From Pseudoxanthomonas sp. PXM02 (GTDB lineage Bacteria > Pseudomonadota > Gammaproteobacteria > Xanthomonadales > Xanthomonadaceae): a stretch of 64,000 nucleotides of DNA. Location of the stretch: NCBI RefSeq assembly GCF_014851805.1, contig NZ_JACVAK010000004.1, positions 213,082 through 277,081 of the forward strand, in the 5' to 3' direction. Position 1 is the stretch's first letter, and each line of letters opens with the position of its first letter. The translations under genes and the position numbers were made by a program. Below, piece by piece: positions 1 to 9,153 of this stretch. The notes beneath the pieces are model-generated. The model saw only the letters and a program-made list of their open reading frames with translations, ran no database searches and had not been told where the DNA came from.

Positions 1-1
1 C

Positions 2-151
2 ACCGCGTTGCTGTGGGGCGTGCTGCTGGACGTGGCGCTGTGGTCGGTGCTGCCGGACGGCGTCACCTGGATCGGTGCCGGCATCATCGTCGCCAGCGGC
101 CTGTACCTGCTGCGGCGGGAAAAGGTGCACGTGGAAGCGGAGCATCCCTGA
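2..151 (+). CDS. EamA/DMT-family transporter, C-terminal end (partial)
   Basis: The reading frame is open from the left edge to TGA at 149-151 and encodes the last 49 residues of a membrane protein. A hydrophobic helix is followed by a short loop, a Gly/Ile-rich second helix ending GLYLLRREK, and a short charged tail. That is how EamA-type drug/metabolite transporters usually end. The start and most of the protein lie outside the window, so the substrate cannot be inferred. It could be another small-helix permease, but the pattern of a loop with a Trp followed by an Ala/Gly/Ile helix favours EamA. Confidence 0.6.
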   Translation, partial: TALLWGVLLDVALWSVLPDGVTWIGAGIIVASGLYLLRREKVHVEAEHP

Positions 152-181
152 CGATCCGTTGTTTTGCGGCATGATGCGGCC

Positions 182-739
182 ATGCCTATCGTCCTCGTCC
201 TGGTGTTCGTGTTCCTGCTGCTCGCGCTGTGGGTGGTGCTGTTGCCGCTCTCGTTGTGGCAGCGCTACCGCTACGGTCGCGCACGCCGCATGGCGCGTGG
301 CTGGCTGCTGACGCTCAATGCCTGGAGCCTGCTGGTGTCGGTGGCGATCTTCGTCGCGGTCAGCGCGTTCGGCCTGTTCTGGTGGCCTGACAGCCTGGTC
401 GGCGCAGGTATGGGGCTGGCCGCAGGTGGCGTCCTCGGCCTGATCGGCGTATGGCTGACGCGCTGGGACGTGGCGCCGCAAGGCGTGTACTACCAGCCCA
501 ATGCCTGGCTGGCGCTGCTGCTGGTCGCCATCGTGGCGGGCCGCATCGTGTGGGGCACGGTGCAGATGGTGCAGTACTGGCGTTCGGACAGTGTGCCGGC
601 CACGCATGCGCTGCTGAGCGGGCACGGCAGCCTGCTGGCGGTGGGCGGCCTGCTGCTGGGCTATTACCTGGTCTACGCCTGGTGCGTGAAGTGGCGCGTC
701 GCCCGGCTGGAGCGGTTGCGCGGCTACGGCGCGCGCTGA
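182..739 (+). CDS. five-helix integral membrane protein, possibly DUF1453/CcdC-like
   Basis: The 185-residue product has about five hydrophobic segments (roughly residues 1-24, 40-62, 66-88, 103-121 and 138-160) and an Arg-rich cytoplasmic loop after the first (RYRYGRARRMARG). ATG 182 is preferred because the hydrophobic N-terminus starts there; a TTG at 164 would add six residues. It lies 30 bp after the DMT gene and reads the same way. Xanthomonads carry DUF1453 (CcdC-like) proteins of this size and layout, but I recognise no catalytic or ligand motif. The function is unknown and the family name is tentative. Confidence 0.65.
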   Translation: MPIVLVLVFVFLLLALWVVLLPLSLWQRYRYGRARRMARGWLLTLNAWSLLVSVAIFVAVSAFGLFWWPDSLVGAGMGLAAGGVLGLIGVWLTRWDVAPQGVYYQPNAWLALLLVAIVAGRIVWGTVQMVQYWRSDSVPATHALLSGHGSLLAVGGLLLGYYLVYAWCVKWRVARLERLRGYGAR

Positions 740-770
740 CGGGTTCGGCGACAGGGCACGTTCCGCACCA

Positions 771-806
771 CACAAAAAGAAGCGGCGGACCCGGAAGCCC
801 GCCGCT
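771..806 (-). terminator. rho-independent terminator of ompW
   Basis: On the minus strand the stem AGCGGCGG/CCGCCGCT (781-788 with 799-806, 10-nt loop) is followed by the U-rich run TCTTTTTGTG. It lies 25 bp after the ompW stop codon. Confidence 0.85.
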
Positions 807-830
807 GTACCGACGCGTTGGAGCGATGGA

Positions 831-1463
831 TCAGAAGCGCGCGCCGATACCCACCCCCACGACCCACGGGTCGATGGTCAGTTCTTCGCCGGTGCCCTGG
901 CCGGCGACGCGCACACCGGCGTCGCCCTTCATGTAGCGCGCATCAGTGCGCGCGAACCAGGTTTCGTTGATGTTGAAGTCGATGCCGGCCGTGGCGATCG
1001 CGCCCTTGGCGGTCTCGAGGCCCACATGGGCGCCGTCACCACCGATCGTCTCGTTGCTGAAGTTGGACTCGTAATAGCCCAGACCCACGAACGGGCGCAT
1101 CACCTTGTCGGGCGTGCCGAAGTGGTACTGGCCGCTCAACGCGATCGGCTGCTGGTCGACAGTGCCGATCTTGCCGGCGCCATCGGCCTTCACGCGATGG
1201 TTGAACTTGTCGGCCGCACCCCACAGTTCCACCGCGATGTTGTCGGTGGCATACCAACTGGCGCTGATCACGGGCGCGACATCGCCATCGATCTTCAGGC
1301 CGGGCGCGGGATCGCGGTCGGGCTTGAGGATGGCGGCGCCACCCACCACGGCAAAACGCTTGCTGGACGTGGAAGCGCCGGTATCTGTCGTTGCGTCCTG
1401 CGCAAAGGCCGGAACGGCGATGAGGGAAGCCAGGGCAATCGTGAGGGTTCGAATGGACGTCAT
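831..1463 (-). CDS. ompW: OmpW-family outer membrane protein
   Basis: The 210-residue protein has a cleavable signal peptide (residues 1-21, ending VPAFA|Q) and a small eight-stranded-barrel pattern. It contains the OmpW hallmarks DVAPVISASWYATDNIAVEL and PFVGLGYYESNF, and ends in an aromatic residue (GIGARF) as expected for BAM recognition. OmpW barrels carry small hydrophobic molecules across the outer membrane and often respond to redox or osmotic stress. The start is supported by AGGAGATTCCTGC just upstream of the ATG. It is monocistronic, with a terminator immediately downstream. Confidence 0.92.
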   Translation of the reverse strand: MTSIRTLTIALASLIAVPAFAQDATTDTGASTSSKRFAVVGGAAILKPDRDPAPGLKIDGDVAPVISASWYATDNIAVELWGAADKFNHRVKADGAGKIGTVDQQPIALSGQYHFGTPDKVMRPFVGLGYYESNFSNETIGGDGAHVGLETAKGAIATAGIDFNINETWFARTDARYMKGDAGVRVAGQGTGEELTIDPWVVGVGIGARF

Positions 1464-1762
1464 GCAGGAATCTCCTGTTCTGTTTTCTTATGTCCCTTCC
1501 GTGCAATGCGTGATGCGTCATTGCCGTCAGGGCGAGCGCACCGTAACCAGCCACGCATGAATGCCCCCTACCCCGCGACGTGAATCGATCGACAACGCAA
1601 TGGATATGTCGCGGTTTACGGCAGGTATTTCACGGTGTCTGCATGTGGCTGAGCCGGAACGCCGCATTTGTTCATTCGTCGGGGCGATGGCGGGCGTTTG
1701 GCCGAACGGCATGACGCGGCCACGCCGCTGCGCTACTGTTCGCGCAACACGGGGTGTCCACC

Positions 1763-2212
1763 ATGGCGAGCAGCAAGGCGAAGACGGTCGAGGACTATCT
1801 GGCGGAACTGCCGGAGGAGCGGCGGATCGTGGTGTCGGCGGTACGCGACCTGGTCAACCGGTATGTGCCCGAGGGTTATGTCGAGACGATGAGCTGGGGC
1901 ATGGTCTGCTGGGAGATACCGCTGTCGCGCTACCCGACCACCTACAACAAGCAGCCGCTGTCGTACGTCGCGCTGGCGGCGCAGAAGCAGTACTACGCGC
2001 TGTACCTGACGACGTGCTACGCGAACTCCGCCCAGGACGTCGTACTTCGCAATGCCTATGCGGATGCCGGCAAGCGGCTGGACATGGGCAAGAGCTGCCT
2101 GCGCTTCAAGGCGCTGGATGACCTGCTGCCCGACGTGATCGGAGCGGTGATCGCGTCGACGCCAGTGGACGCGCATATTGCACAATACGAAGCCAGCCGC
2201 GCACGGAAGTGA
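1763..2212 (+). CDS. DUF1801 domain-containing protein
   Basis: The 149-residue protein begins with KTVEDYLAELPEERR, the characteristic opening of DUF1801 (YdhG-like) proteins, and contains the family's aromatic core (MSWGMVCWEIPLSRYP ... YYALYLTTCY). DUF1801 proteins have a compact alpha/beta fold with no established biochemical role. GTG 1754 is an alternative start three codons upstream. The stop overlaps a possible GTG of the lacI-type gene, so the two may be cotranscribed. Confidence 0.85.
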   Translation: MASSKAKTVEDYLAELPEERRIVVSAVRDLVNRYVPEGYVETMSWGMVCWEIPLSRYPTTYNKQPLSYVALAAQKQYYALYLTTCYANSAQDVVLRNAYADAGKRLDMGKSCLRFKALDDLLPDVIGAVIASTPVDAHIAQYEASRARK

Positions 2213-2217
2213 CCCGC

Positions 2218-3252
2218 ATGCCCCCTGCCAAACGCAAGCCGCGCACCGGACGCGCCCGGACGGAGATGCCGTCGCCCGGCGATCACCTGACGATGGCGGA
2301 TCTGGCGAAAGTGGCCGGTGTATCGGCGATCACGGTATCGCGCGCCCTGCGCGACAGCCCGCTGGTCAACGCGGAAACGCGGGCGCGGGTGCGCGAGGTG
2401 GCGCAGCAGTACGGCTACGCGTTCAACGTGAGCGCGCGCAATCTCAAGCTCCGCCGCAGTATGACGGTGGCGGTGGTGGTGGAAATGAAACCCACCGTCG
2501 AACGGCAGATGTCGGGGCCGTATCCGCTCGATCTGCTGGGCGGCATCACCCAGGAGCTAACCTCCACCGGTTACAGCGTGCTGCTGACGTCACTGCAGGG
2601 TGGTTCGCTGCCGAACGTGCAGGCCGCCGACGGCGTGATCCTGCTCGGCCAGGGCGCGCACGAAGATGCCATGCATGCCGTGCAGCGCTGGGGGCGGCCG
2701 ATGGTCGTCTGGGGCGCGGTCAGCCGGCACGAGTCGCAGGTGGTGGTCGGCAGCGACAACCATCGCGGCGGCACGCTGGCGGCGGAACGTTTCATCGCGC
2801 TGGGGCGTCGTCGGCCGGCGTTCCTTGGCGATCCGGCCCATGGCGAGTTCGCCGAACGCCTGGACGGTTTCGCCGCGACGCTGGCCCGGCACGGGATCAC
2901 CCCGCTGACGCCCAGCGTCGCCAGCTTCACCGTCGGTGCGGGCGCCGATGCCGTCCACGCGTTGCTGCAGGCGCATCCGCAGGTCGACGCCCTGTTTGCC
3001 GCCAGCGACCTGCTGGCCATCGGTGCGATCCGGGCGCTGATCGAGCGTGGCCGCCGCGTGCCGGAGGACGTCTCCGTGATCGGCTACGACGACACGCCGC
3101 TGGGCGCGACCTACGTGCCGCCGCTGACCTCGGTGCACCAGAACTTCATCGACGCCGGCGTGCTGCTGGCGCGCAAGGTCCGCGCCCTGATCGAGGGGGA
3201 AGCGGCCGTCTCCGAGACGCTGCCCACGCATCTGGTGGTCCGCGCGACCTGA
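2218..3252 (+). CDS. LacI-family transcriptional regulator
   Basis: The 344-residue regulator has a basic N-terminal extension, then a classic LacI helix-turn-helix and hinge (TMADLAKVAGVSAITVSRAL at about residues 26-45). The periplasmic-binding-protein-like sensor ends with the usual ASDLLAIGAIRAL and DVSVIGYDDTPLG motifs. A GTG at 2209, overlapping the preceding stop, is an alternative start. It lies directly upstream of the GH65/beta-PGM fusion, a TonB receptor and an MFS permease. It is therefore most likely the local repressor, relieved by the imported disaccharide or its phosphorylated product. Candidate operators lie at 3404-3430. A small palindrome (GTCCACCCGGTGGAC, 3278-3292) after the stop may end its transcript. 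Confidence 0.93.
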   Translation: MPPAKRKPRTGRARTEMPSPGDHLTMADLAKVAGVSAITVSRALRDSPLVNAETRARVREVAQQYGYAFNVSARNLKLRRSMTVAVVVEMKPTVERQMSGPYPLDLLGGITQELTSTGYSVLLTSLQGGSLPNVQAADGVILLGQGAHEDAMHAVQRWGRPMVVWGAVSRHESQVVVGSDNHRGGTLAAERFIALGRRRPAFLGDPAHGEFAERLDGFAATLARHGITPLTPSVASFTVGAGADAVHALLQAHPQVDALFAASDLLAIGAIRALIERGRRVPEDVSVIGYDDTPLGATYVPPLTSVHQNFIDAGVLLARKVRALIEGEAAVSETLPTHLVVRAT

Positions 3253-3403
3253 GCGCAGGAAACTGCTGCATCGCAGCGTCCACCCGGTGGACAGTCCGGC
3301 CGGGTGCGGGACCGGAAAAGAGCTGTAGTCCGTTGAATCTCAATGTTTTTCCTTGCCCTGGCCCCCATGTTGGCGGAACCGGCTTACCCGCTGTGTCGTG
3401 ATC

Positions 3404-3445
3404 TGACATCGATAACTTGACATCGATAACAACGGCTCCTAGCTT
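3404..3445 (+). promoter_or_regulatory. promoter and tandem operator of the GH65 sugar locus
   Basis: A perfect -35 box TTGACA (3417-3422), 17 bp and a -10-like TAGCTT (3440-3445) precede the GH65 gene. The 13-mer TGACATCGATAAC occurs twice, at 3404-3416 and 3418-3430, exactly 14 bp apart. The second copy covers most of the -35 box. Each copy centres on ATCGAT, and LacI-family operators typically have a central CG. A regulator bound here would block RNA polymerase. The assignment to the neighbouring LacI protein is inference. Confidence 0.7.
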
Positions 3446-3492
3446 GCCTCCGCCCCGGGCTGTCGGCCCGGAATGATCAGGTCAGCGTGGGG

Positions 3493-6400
3493 ATGTCGGT
3501 GGAAGAGCGTCGGGAACAGACAGCAGGGGTGGCAACGCAGGAGCGCCAGGGTCCGACCGACCCGTGGCGGCTCACGCAGCGGGGTTTCGACGCCGCGCGG
3601 GCTGCGCGTGACGAAACCCTGTTCGCCCTGGCAAACGGCACGCTGGGCGTGCGCGGCGCGCTGGAAGAGGGTGACAGCGCCAGCGACGGGACCTTCCTGT
3701 CCAGCGTGTACGAACAGAACCCTATCCACTACCACGAGCGTTTCCCCGGCTTCACCCGCAGTACCGACACGCGCGTGCCGGTGGCCGAAGGCAAACACAT
3801 CCGGCTGCAGTTCGGCGACCAGCCGCTGCGCCTGTCCGAAACCGAGTGGCTCGAGTTCGAGCGCACGTTGGATCTGGAGGCCGGTGCATTGCATCGCCGC
3901 CTGCGCCTGAAAACGCCGCAAGGCCACACACTTGAGATCACCGCACGTCGCGTGGTGCCGCTGGCGGAGCGCGCGCTGCTGGCGATCCGTTTCGAAGTGG
4001 CCTCCGTCGACTACACCGGCCCGCTGGCGCTGTGCTCGTCCATCGAGACGGGCCGCCAGGCGATCGAGCAGGGCGATGATCCGCGCATCGGCGTGCATGG
4101 CGGCAAGGACCTGCAGGTTTCCGACGAACACGCCGATGCCGATGGCGCGCGCCTCGCGCAGCGCACGCACCACAGTGACATGGCGCTGGTCTGCGCACAG
4201 CAGCACCGTCTGTCGCCGGGCCTGATCTTCGAGAGCGCAACGGCCGGGGTGGGGCGCGTCGAGCAGCGTTTCGTCTCCACCCTGACGCCTAGCGCGTCGG
4301 TGGTGATCGAGAAGTTCGTCGTCTACGACGATGGCAACGGCACCGCGGCCGATGGCGTGGATGCGGTCCTAACGCGCGCGCAATCGGCGGGCTTCGAGGC
4401 CATCGCCGAGGCGCAGGCCGAGGCGATGCGCGCGTTCTGGCAGCGTGCCGGATTGTCGGTGGACGGCGATCCCGCGGCGGAACTTGCGCTGCGCTTCAAT
4501 CTGTTCCACCTGCTGCAGTCCGCCGGCCGCGACGGCATCACCGGCACCGCCGCCAAGGGCATCACCGGCGAGGGTTACGAAGGCCACTGCTTCTGGGATA
4601 CCGAGGCCTTCGTGCTGCCGGTGATGGCGTTCACCGCGCCGGACGTGGCGCGCGCCATGCTGATGTACCGCTACCGCACGCTGGACGGCGCACGCGAGAC
4701 CGCACGCGCGATGAACCATCCGCGCGGCGCGCTCTATCCGTGGCGCACGATCGCCGGCCGCGAATGTTCCGCGCACTATCCCAGCGGCTCGGCGGCGTAC
4801 CACATCAACGCCGCCATCGCGTACGGGATCGGGCTTTATCTCGACGCCAGCGATGATCTCGACTTCCTCAGCGAGGCTGGCGCCGAGATTCTTTTCGAGA
4901 CGGCGCGCATCTGGCCACAGGCCGGACACTTCAATCCGCGACTCGGTGGTGCGTTCTGCATCCATGAAGTGACCGGTCCGGACGAATACACCACCCTGGT
5001 CAACAACAACTGGTACACCAACCGCATGGCGCAGCGGCACCTTGAGCGCGCTGTGGACGCGTGGTCGCGGCTGTCGGCCGAACGGCCGCAGGCACTCGCC
5101 GCGCTGGCATCGCGCATCGGACTGGATGCCGATGAAGTCGTTCTCTGGCAGCGCGCCGCCGATGCCATGCATCTGCCGGTCGACGAAGCGCTGGGTATCC
5201 ATCCGCAGGACGACGACTTCCTCGGCAAGCCGCGCTGGCCGTTCCCGAAGCGCGAAGGACCGCATCGTCCGCTGCTGCTCGATTACCACCCGCTCACGCT
5301 ATACCGCCACCAGGTCTGCAAGCAGGCCGACGTGGTGATGGCGCTGGTGCTGGCGGGCGATGGCATCGACGCGGGCAGCAAGCGCCGCGACTTCGACTAC
5401 TACGAAGCCGTCACCACGCACGACTCCACGCTGTCGGCGCCGGTGTTCGGCATCCTCGCCAGTGAAGTGGGGCAGGACGAGAAGGCGTGGCGTTACTTCG
5501 ATGCAAGCCTGCGCGTGGACCTGGACGACCTGCACGGCAACACCGACCACGGCGTGCACATGGCCGCGATGGCGGGCAGCTGGCTGGGCCTGGTGCAGGG
5601 CTTCGGCGGCTTGCGTGTGGCGGACGGACGCCTGGCATTTGCGCCCACGCTGCCGGCGGCATGGACGGGTTATGGCTTCAACCTGCGCTGGCTCGGGTGC
5701 GCGCTGCGGGTGGATGTGGACGCACGTGGCGTGCGCTACCGGCTGGATGAAGGCGACAGGCTGGCCTTCCGGCACGCCGGTAGTGAAGTGGTGCTCACGC
5801 TGGGTCGCGAGGCCGTGCTGCCGCTGGCCGTGCCGACACCGCCGAAGGCGACCTTTCCGCGCGTCTGCGATGCGCTGGTCTTCGACCTGGATGGCGTGCT
5901 GACCGATACCGCACACACGCATTACCGCGCCTGGAAGCGTCTGGCCGACGAGATCGGCGTGCCCTTCGACCTGCAGGTCAACGAGCGGCTCAAGGGCGTG
6001 GACCGGATGGCATCGCTGGAGATCATCCTGGAGCGTGCGTCGCGTGCTTACACGCCCGACGAGAAGCGCGCGCTGGCCGACACCAAGAATGGCTACTACG
6101 TGCAGGAAATCGCCAGCGTCGGCCCGCAGGATCTGTTCGACGGCGTGCGCGAGGTGCTGGATGCCGCGCGTGCGGCCGGGCTGAAGCTGGGGCTGGCCTC
6201 GGCCAGCCGCAATGCGCCGGCGCTGCTCGACAAGCTGGGTATCGCCGACTGCTTCGACTACATCGCCGATGCCGGTCGCATCGTGCGCGCCAAGCCGGAC
6301 CCGGCCATCTTCCTGGATGTCGCCGCCGCACTGGGCGTACCGGCGCACCGCTGCATCGGCGTGGAAGACGCCGCTGCCGGCGTCGAGGCCATCCATGCCG

Positions 6401-6507
6401 CGGGCATGGCGGCCATCGGGATCGGCGATGCGCGTGCGCTGCGCCACGCCGATGCCGTGATTCCCCGCATCGCCGATTTCGACCTGAGGACGTTCGTTTC
6501 GCCTTGA
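3493..6507 (+). CDS. GH65 disaccharide phosphorylase fused to beta-phosphoglucomutase
   Basis: This 1004-residue protein carries two complete enzymes. Residues 1 to about 770 are a family 65 inverting phosphorylase: an N-terminal beta-sandwich, then an (alpha/alpha)6 barrel with the signature HEVTGPDEYTT containing the proposed general acid Glu498. From about residue 790 comes a HAD-fold beta-phosphoglucomutase with FDLDGVLTD (nucleophile Asp798, acid/base Asp800), SASRNAP, RAKPDP and GVEDAAAG motifs. GH65 enzymes phosphorolyse alpha-linked disaccharides (maltose, trehalose, kojibiose, nigerose) to beta-glucose 1-phosphate, which the second domain converts to glucose 6-phosphate. The exact disaccharide cannot be read from sequence. 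ATG 3493 is preferred over GTG 3487. Confidence 0.93.
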   Translation: MSVEERREQTAGVATQERQGPTDPWRLTQRGFDAARAARDETLFALANGTLGVRGALEEGDSASDGTFLSSVYEQNPIHYHERFPGFTRSTDTRVPVAEGKHIRLQFGDQPLRLSETEWLEFERTLDLEAGALHRRLRLKTPQGHTLEITARRVVPLAERALLAIRFEVASVDYTGPLALCSSIETGRQAIEQGDDPRIGVHGGKDLQVSDEHADADGARLAQRTHHSDMALVCAQQHRLSPGLIFESATAGVGRVEQRFVSTLTPSASVVIEKFVVYDDGNGTAADGVDAVLTRAQSAGFEAIAEAQAEAMRAFWQRAGLSVDGDPAAELALRFNLFHLLQSAGRDGITGTAAKGITGEGYEGHCFWDTEAFVLPVMAFTAPDVARAMLMYRYRTLDGARETARAMNHPRGALYPWRTIAGRECSAHYPSGSAAYHINAAIAYGIGLYLDASDDLDFLSEAGAEILFETARIWPQAGHFNPRLGGAFCIHEVTGPDEYTTLVNNNWYTNRMAQRHLERAVDAWSRLSAERPQALAALASRIGLDADEVVLWQRAADAMHLPVDEALGIHPQDDDFLGKPRWPFPKREGPHRPLLLDYHPLTLYRHQVCKQADVVMALVLAGDGIDAGSKRRDFDYYEAVTTHDSTLSAPVFGILASEVGQDEKAWRYFDASLRVDLDDLHGNTDHGVHMAAMAGSWLGLVQGFGGLRVADGRLAFAPTLPAAWTGYGFNLRWLGCALRVDVDARGVRYRLDEGDRLAFRHAGSEVVLTLGREAVLPLAVPTPPKATFPRVCDALVFDLDGVLTDTAHTHYRAWKRLADEIGVPFDLQVNERLKGVDRMASLEIILERASRAYTPDEKRALADTKNGYYVQEIASVGPQDLFDGVREVLDAARAAGLKLGLASASRNAPALLDKLGIADCFDYIADAGRIVRAKPDPAIFLDVAAALGVPAHRCIGVEDAAAGVEAIHAAGMAAIGIGDARALRHADAVIPRIADFDLRTFVSP

Positions 6508-6582
6508 CCGCACGGGGCCACAGAAGCCGCGGCGGGCAGCCTGTCACTACAACAACAATCGCATTACGTGGAGGGAGAGACC

Positions 6583-8985
6583 ATGAAACACAGCAAGCAC
6601 CCGATGCGCTACGCCCTGTCGGCCGCCATCGCGATGGCGCTCGCGCCGACGCTGGCCGCCGCACAGGACGCCGCCCCGGCCGCCGCAAAGGACGACGCGA
6701 CCACGCTGGACGCCGTCGTCGTCAGCGGTACCGCCAAGTTCAAGGGACTGCGCAAGCGCGACGCCAGCTTCTCGATCAGCACGGCGACGCCCGAGCAGAT
6801 CCAGGAAACCGCACCCACCAGCACTGCCGACCTGCTGAAGATCGTGCCGGGCGTGTGGGCCGAGGCCAGCGGCGGCGGTACCGGCGCCAACGTCTTCGTG
6901 CGCGGCATGCCGTCGGAAGGCGACGCGCCGTTCTTCACCCTGCAGCTGGACGGCTCGCCGATCTTTCCGCCGCCGACCCTGTCGTTCCTCGAGAACACCA
7001 CGCTGTTCCGCATCGACGACACCATCGCGCGCGTCGAAGGCCTGCGTGGCGGTCCCAGCCCGATCTACTCCAACGGCCAGCCGGGCGTCACGGTCAACTT
7101 CATCCAGAAGAAGGGCGAGGACACGCCGGAAGGCCTGGTGCGCGTGACGCTGGGTACCGACAGCCTGCAGCGCGTCGACTTCTACAGTGGCGGTCCGCTG
7201 AGCGCCGAGAGTGGCTGGTACTACAGCGTGGGCGGCTTCTACCGCGAGACCGACGGCGTGCGCCAGACGGGCTTCCCGGTCGAGAAGGGCGGCCAGCTGA
7301 GCGCCGCGCTGACCAAGCGCTGGGCCGAAGGCGAGTTCAACCTCTACGCCCGTCACACCGATGACAAGAACACCTTCTACACCGCGGTGCCGCTGGTCTC
7401 GCGCAACAACGGCGAAGACATCTCCAGCTTCCCCGGCCTGGACGCGACCACCGGCACGCTGGTCGGCGACGACTTCCGTCGCGTGACGCTGCCGACCGGC
7501 GTCGGCAACCAGACGATGACGCGCGACCTGGCCGATGGCCGCGGCGTGGACATCGACGTGTTCGGCGGTTCGCTGGACTGGTACGTCGGCAACTGGACCA
7601 TCAGCGACAAGTTCAACTACATCAAGGGCGATGCGCCGACCTACGCGCTGTTCACCGGCGCCAACCCGCAGACGCTGTCGTCCTACATCACCGACACCTA
7701 CGGCGCGGGCGTGACCGGCACCGGCACGTTCGTCAATGGCGGTGGCGCGGTGGATCCGAACCAGCAGGTGCTGACGGCGGGCTTCTGGGTGGTGGAGAAG
7801 GAAATCAGCTCGTTCACCAACGACCTGCGCTTCAGCGTCGACCTGACCGACAGCAACTCGCTGACCTTCGGCGTGTACTACGCGGACTACTCGTCCAAGG
7901 ACCGCTGGTGGCTGGGCAACAACATGCTGCTGACGGCGCAGGACAACGCCCGCCGGGTGAACCTGGCGCTGTCCGATGGTCGCGTGGCGACGCGTGACGG
8001 CTTCGTCGGCAACGCGTTCTACAACATCCGCGGCGACTACGACGGCCAGAACACCGCCTTCTTCATCGCCGACGAGTGGACCGTCAACGACCGCATCCGC
8101 CTGGATGCCGGCGTGCGCTACGAGCGGCAGGAAGTGAACGGCACGGTGTGGGACCCGATCACGGTCGACCTGGACGGCGATCAGAACACGCTGTACGACA
8201 ACGCCACGTCCGTCTCCACCACGCCGCGCAGCATCGACCAGAACGACAGCGATGTGTCCTGGACGGCCGGCCTGAACTACACGCTCAACGACAACGTCAG
8301 CCTGTTCGGTCGCGTCAACTCGGGCTTCACCTTCCCGCAGTTCGACAACCTGCGCGATGGCGCCAACAACAAGACCGAGATCGACCAGTACGAGCTGGGC
8401 CTGAAGGCGGGCGGCGAGACGTACGAGATGTACCTGACCGCGTTCTTCAACGACTTCACCGGCCTGCGCTACCAGGCGTTCGACAACAACGGCAACAACG
8501 TCGTGATCATCGGCGACTCGAAGGCGCGTGGCCTGGAGTTCGAGGGTGCGTGGCGTCCCGCCGGCGGTTTCGAACTGGCGTGGAACGCAACCTGGCTGCG
8601 CGCCAAGTACGGCGACTTCGCCACCTACGACGGCAACCAGGTAGTGCGCCAGCCGAAGTTCCGCGCGCGGCTGACGCCCAGCTACTACTGGTCGCTGCCG
8701 TGGGGCGACCTGAAGGCGTTCGCCACCTACACGCACGTGGGTGACCGGTACTCCGATCCCGCGAACGGCCAGGTGCTGCCGTCGTACGACACCTGGGACA
8801 TCGGTGCCAGCGCGCATGTGGGCGACCACTGGGAGTTCACCTTCTCGGGCCGCAACGTCACCGACGAGATCGCGCTGACCGAGGGCAATGCCCGCGTGCT
8901 GGGCAACGCGACCAGTGGCGGCGTGTTCATGGGCCGTCCGCTGGAAGGCACGTCGTACCAGGCTTCCGTCGCGTACCGCTGGTGA
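6583..8985 (+). CDS. TonB-dependent outer membrane receptor of the sugar locus
   Basis: The 800-residue protein starts after a strong ribosome site (GGAGGGAGAGACC). It has a signal peptide (cleavage near LAAAQ, residue 30), a TonB-box-like DAVVVSGT, a plug domain (PTSTADLLKIVPGV) and a long beta-barrel ending in Trp (ASVAYRW). There is no N-terminal signalling extension, so it is a plain transporter. It sits between the GH65/beta-PGM fusion and an MFS permease, behind a LacI regulator. It probably imports an oligosaccharide across the outer membrane rather than a siderophore. The substrate assignment rests on context only. Confidence 0.92.
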   Translation: MKHSKHPMRYALSAAIAMALAPTLAAAQDAAPAAAKDDATTLDAVVVSGTAKFKGLRKRDASFSISTATPEQIQETAPTSTADLLKIVPGVWAEASGGGTGANVFVRGMPSEGDAPFFTLQLDGSPIFPPPTLSFLENTTLFRIDDTIARVEGLRGGPSPIYSNGQPGVTVNFIQKKGEDTPEGLVRVTLGTDSLQRVDFYSGGPLSAESGWYYSVGGFYRETDGVRQTGFPVEKGGQLSAALTKRWAEGEFNLYARHTDDKNTFYTAVPLVSRNNGEDISSFPGLDATTGTLVGDDFRRVTLPTGVGNQTMTRDLADGRGVDIDVFGGSLDWYVGNWTISDKFNYIKGDAPTYALFTGANPQTLSSYITDTYGAGVTGTGTFVNGGGAVDPNQQVLTAGFWVVEKEISSFTNDLRFSVDLTDSNSLTFGVYYADYSSKDRWWLGNNMLLTAQDNARRVNLALSDGRVATRDGFVGNAFYNIRGDYDGQNTAFFIADEWTVNDRIRLDAGVRYERQEVNGTVWDPITVDLDGDQNTLYDNATSVSTTPRSIDQNDSDVSWTAGLNYTLNDNVSLFGRVNSGFTFPQFDNLRDGANNKTEIDQYELGLKAGGETYEMYLTAFFNDFTGLRYQAFDNNGNNVVIIGDSKARGLEFEGAWRPAGGFELAWNATWLRAKYGDFATYDGNQVVRQPKFRARLTPSYYWSLPWGDLKAFATYTHVGDRYSDPANGQVLPSYDTWDIGASAHVGDHWEFTFSGRNVTDEIALTEGNARVLGNATSGGVFMGRPLEGTSYQASVAYRW

Positions 8986-9070
8986 TGCCTTCCGCCCGCG
9001 ACCCCGCGGGCGCGCATCCGCCCTGCGCCGTCTCTCCCCGGCGTGGTGGCGGATGCACTCTCCTGATGGT

Positions 9071-9094
9071 CGCCGCGCCGGCTCCGGCGCGGCG
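9071..9094. terminator. GC-rich intergenic hairpin after the TonB receptor
   Basis: CGCCGCGCCGG and CCGGCGCGGCG (9071-9081, 9084-9094) form an 11-bp perfect stem. A smaller GCCCGCG/CGCGGGC hairpin lies at 8994-9011, right after the receptor stop. Neither has a U tract, so they may attenuate transcription or block 3' exonucleases rather than act as classical terminators. Confidence 0.5.
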
Positions 9095-9153
9095 ATCCGC
9101 CTCGCGGTCCGGCCGATGCGGCTAGGATGCGCACGACTCTTCCGGTACCGCCC

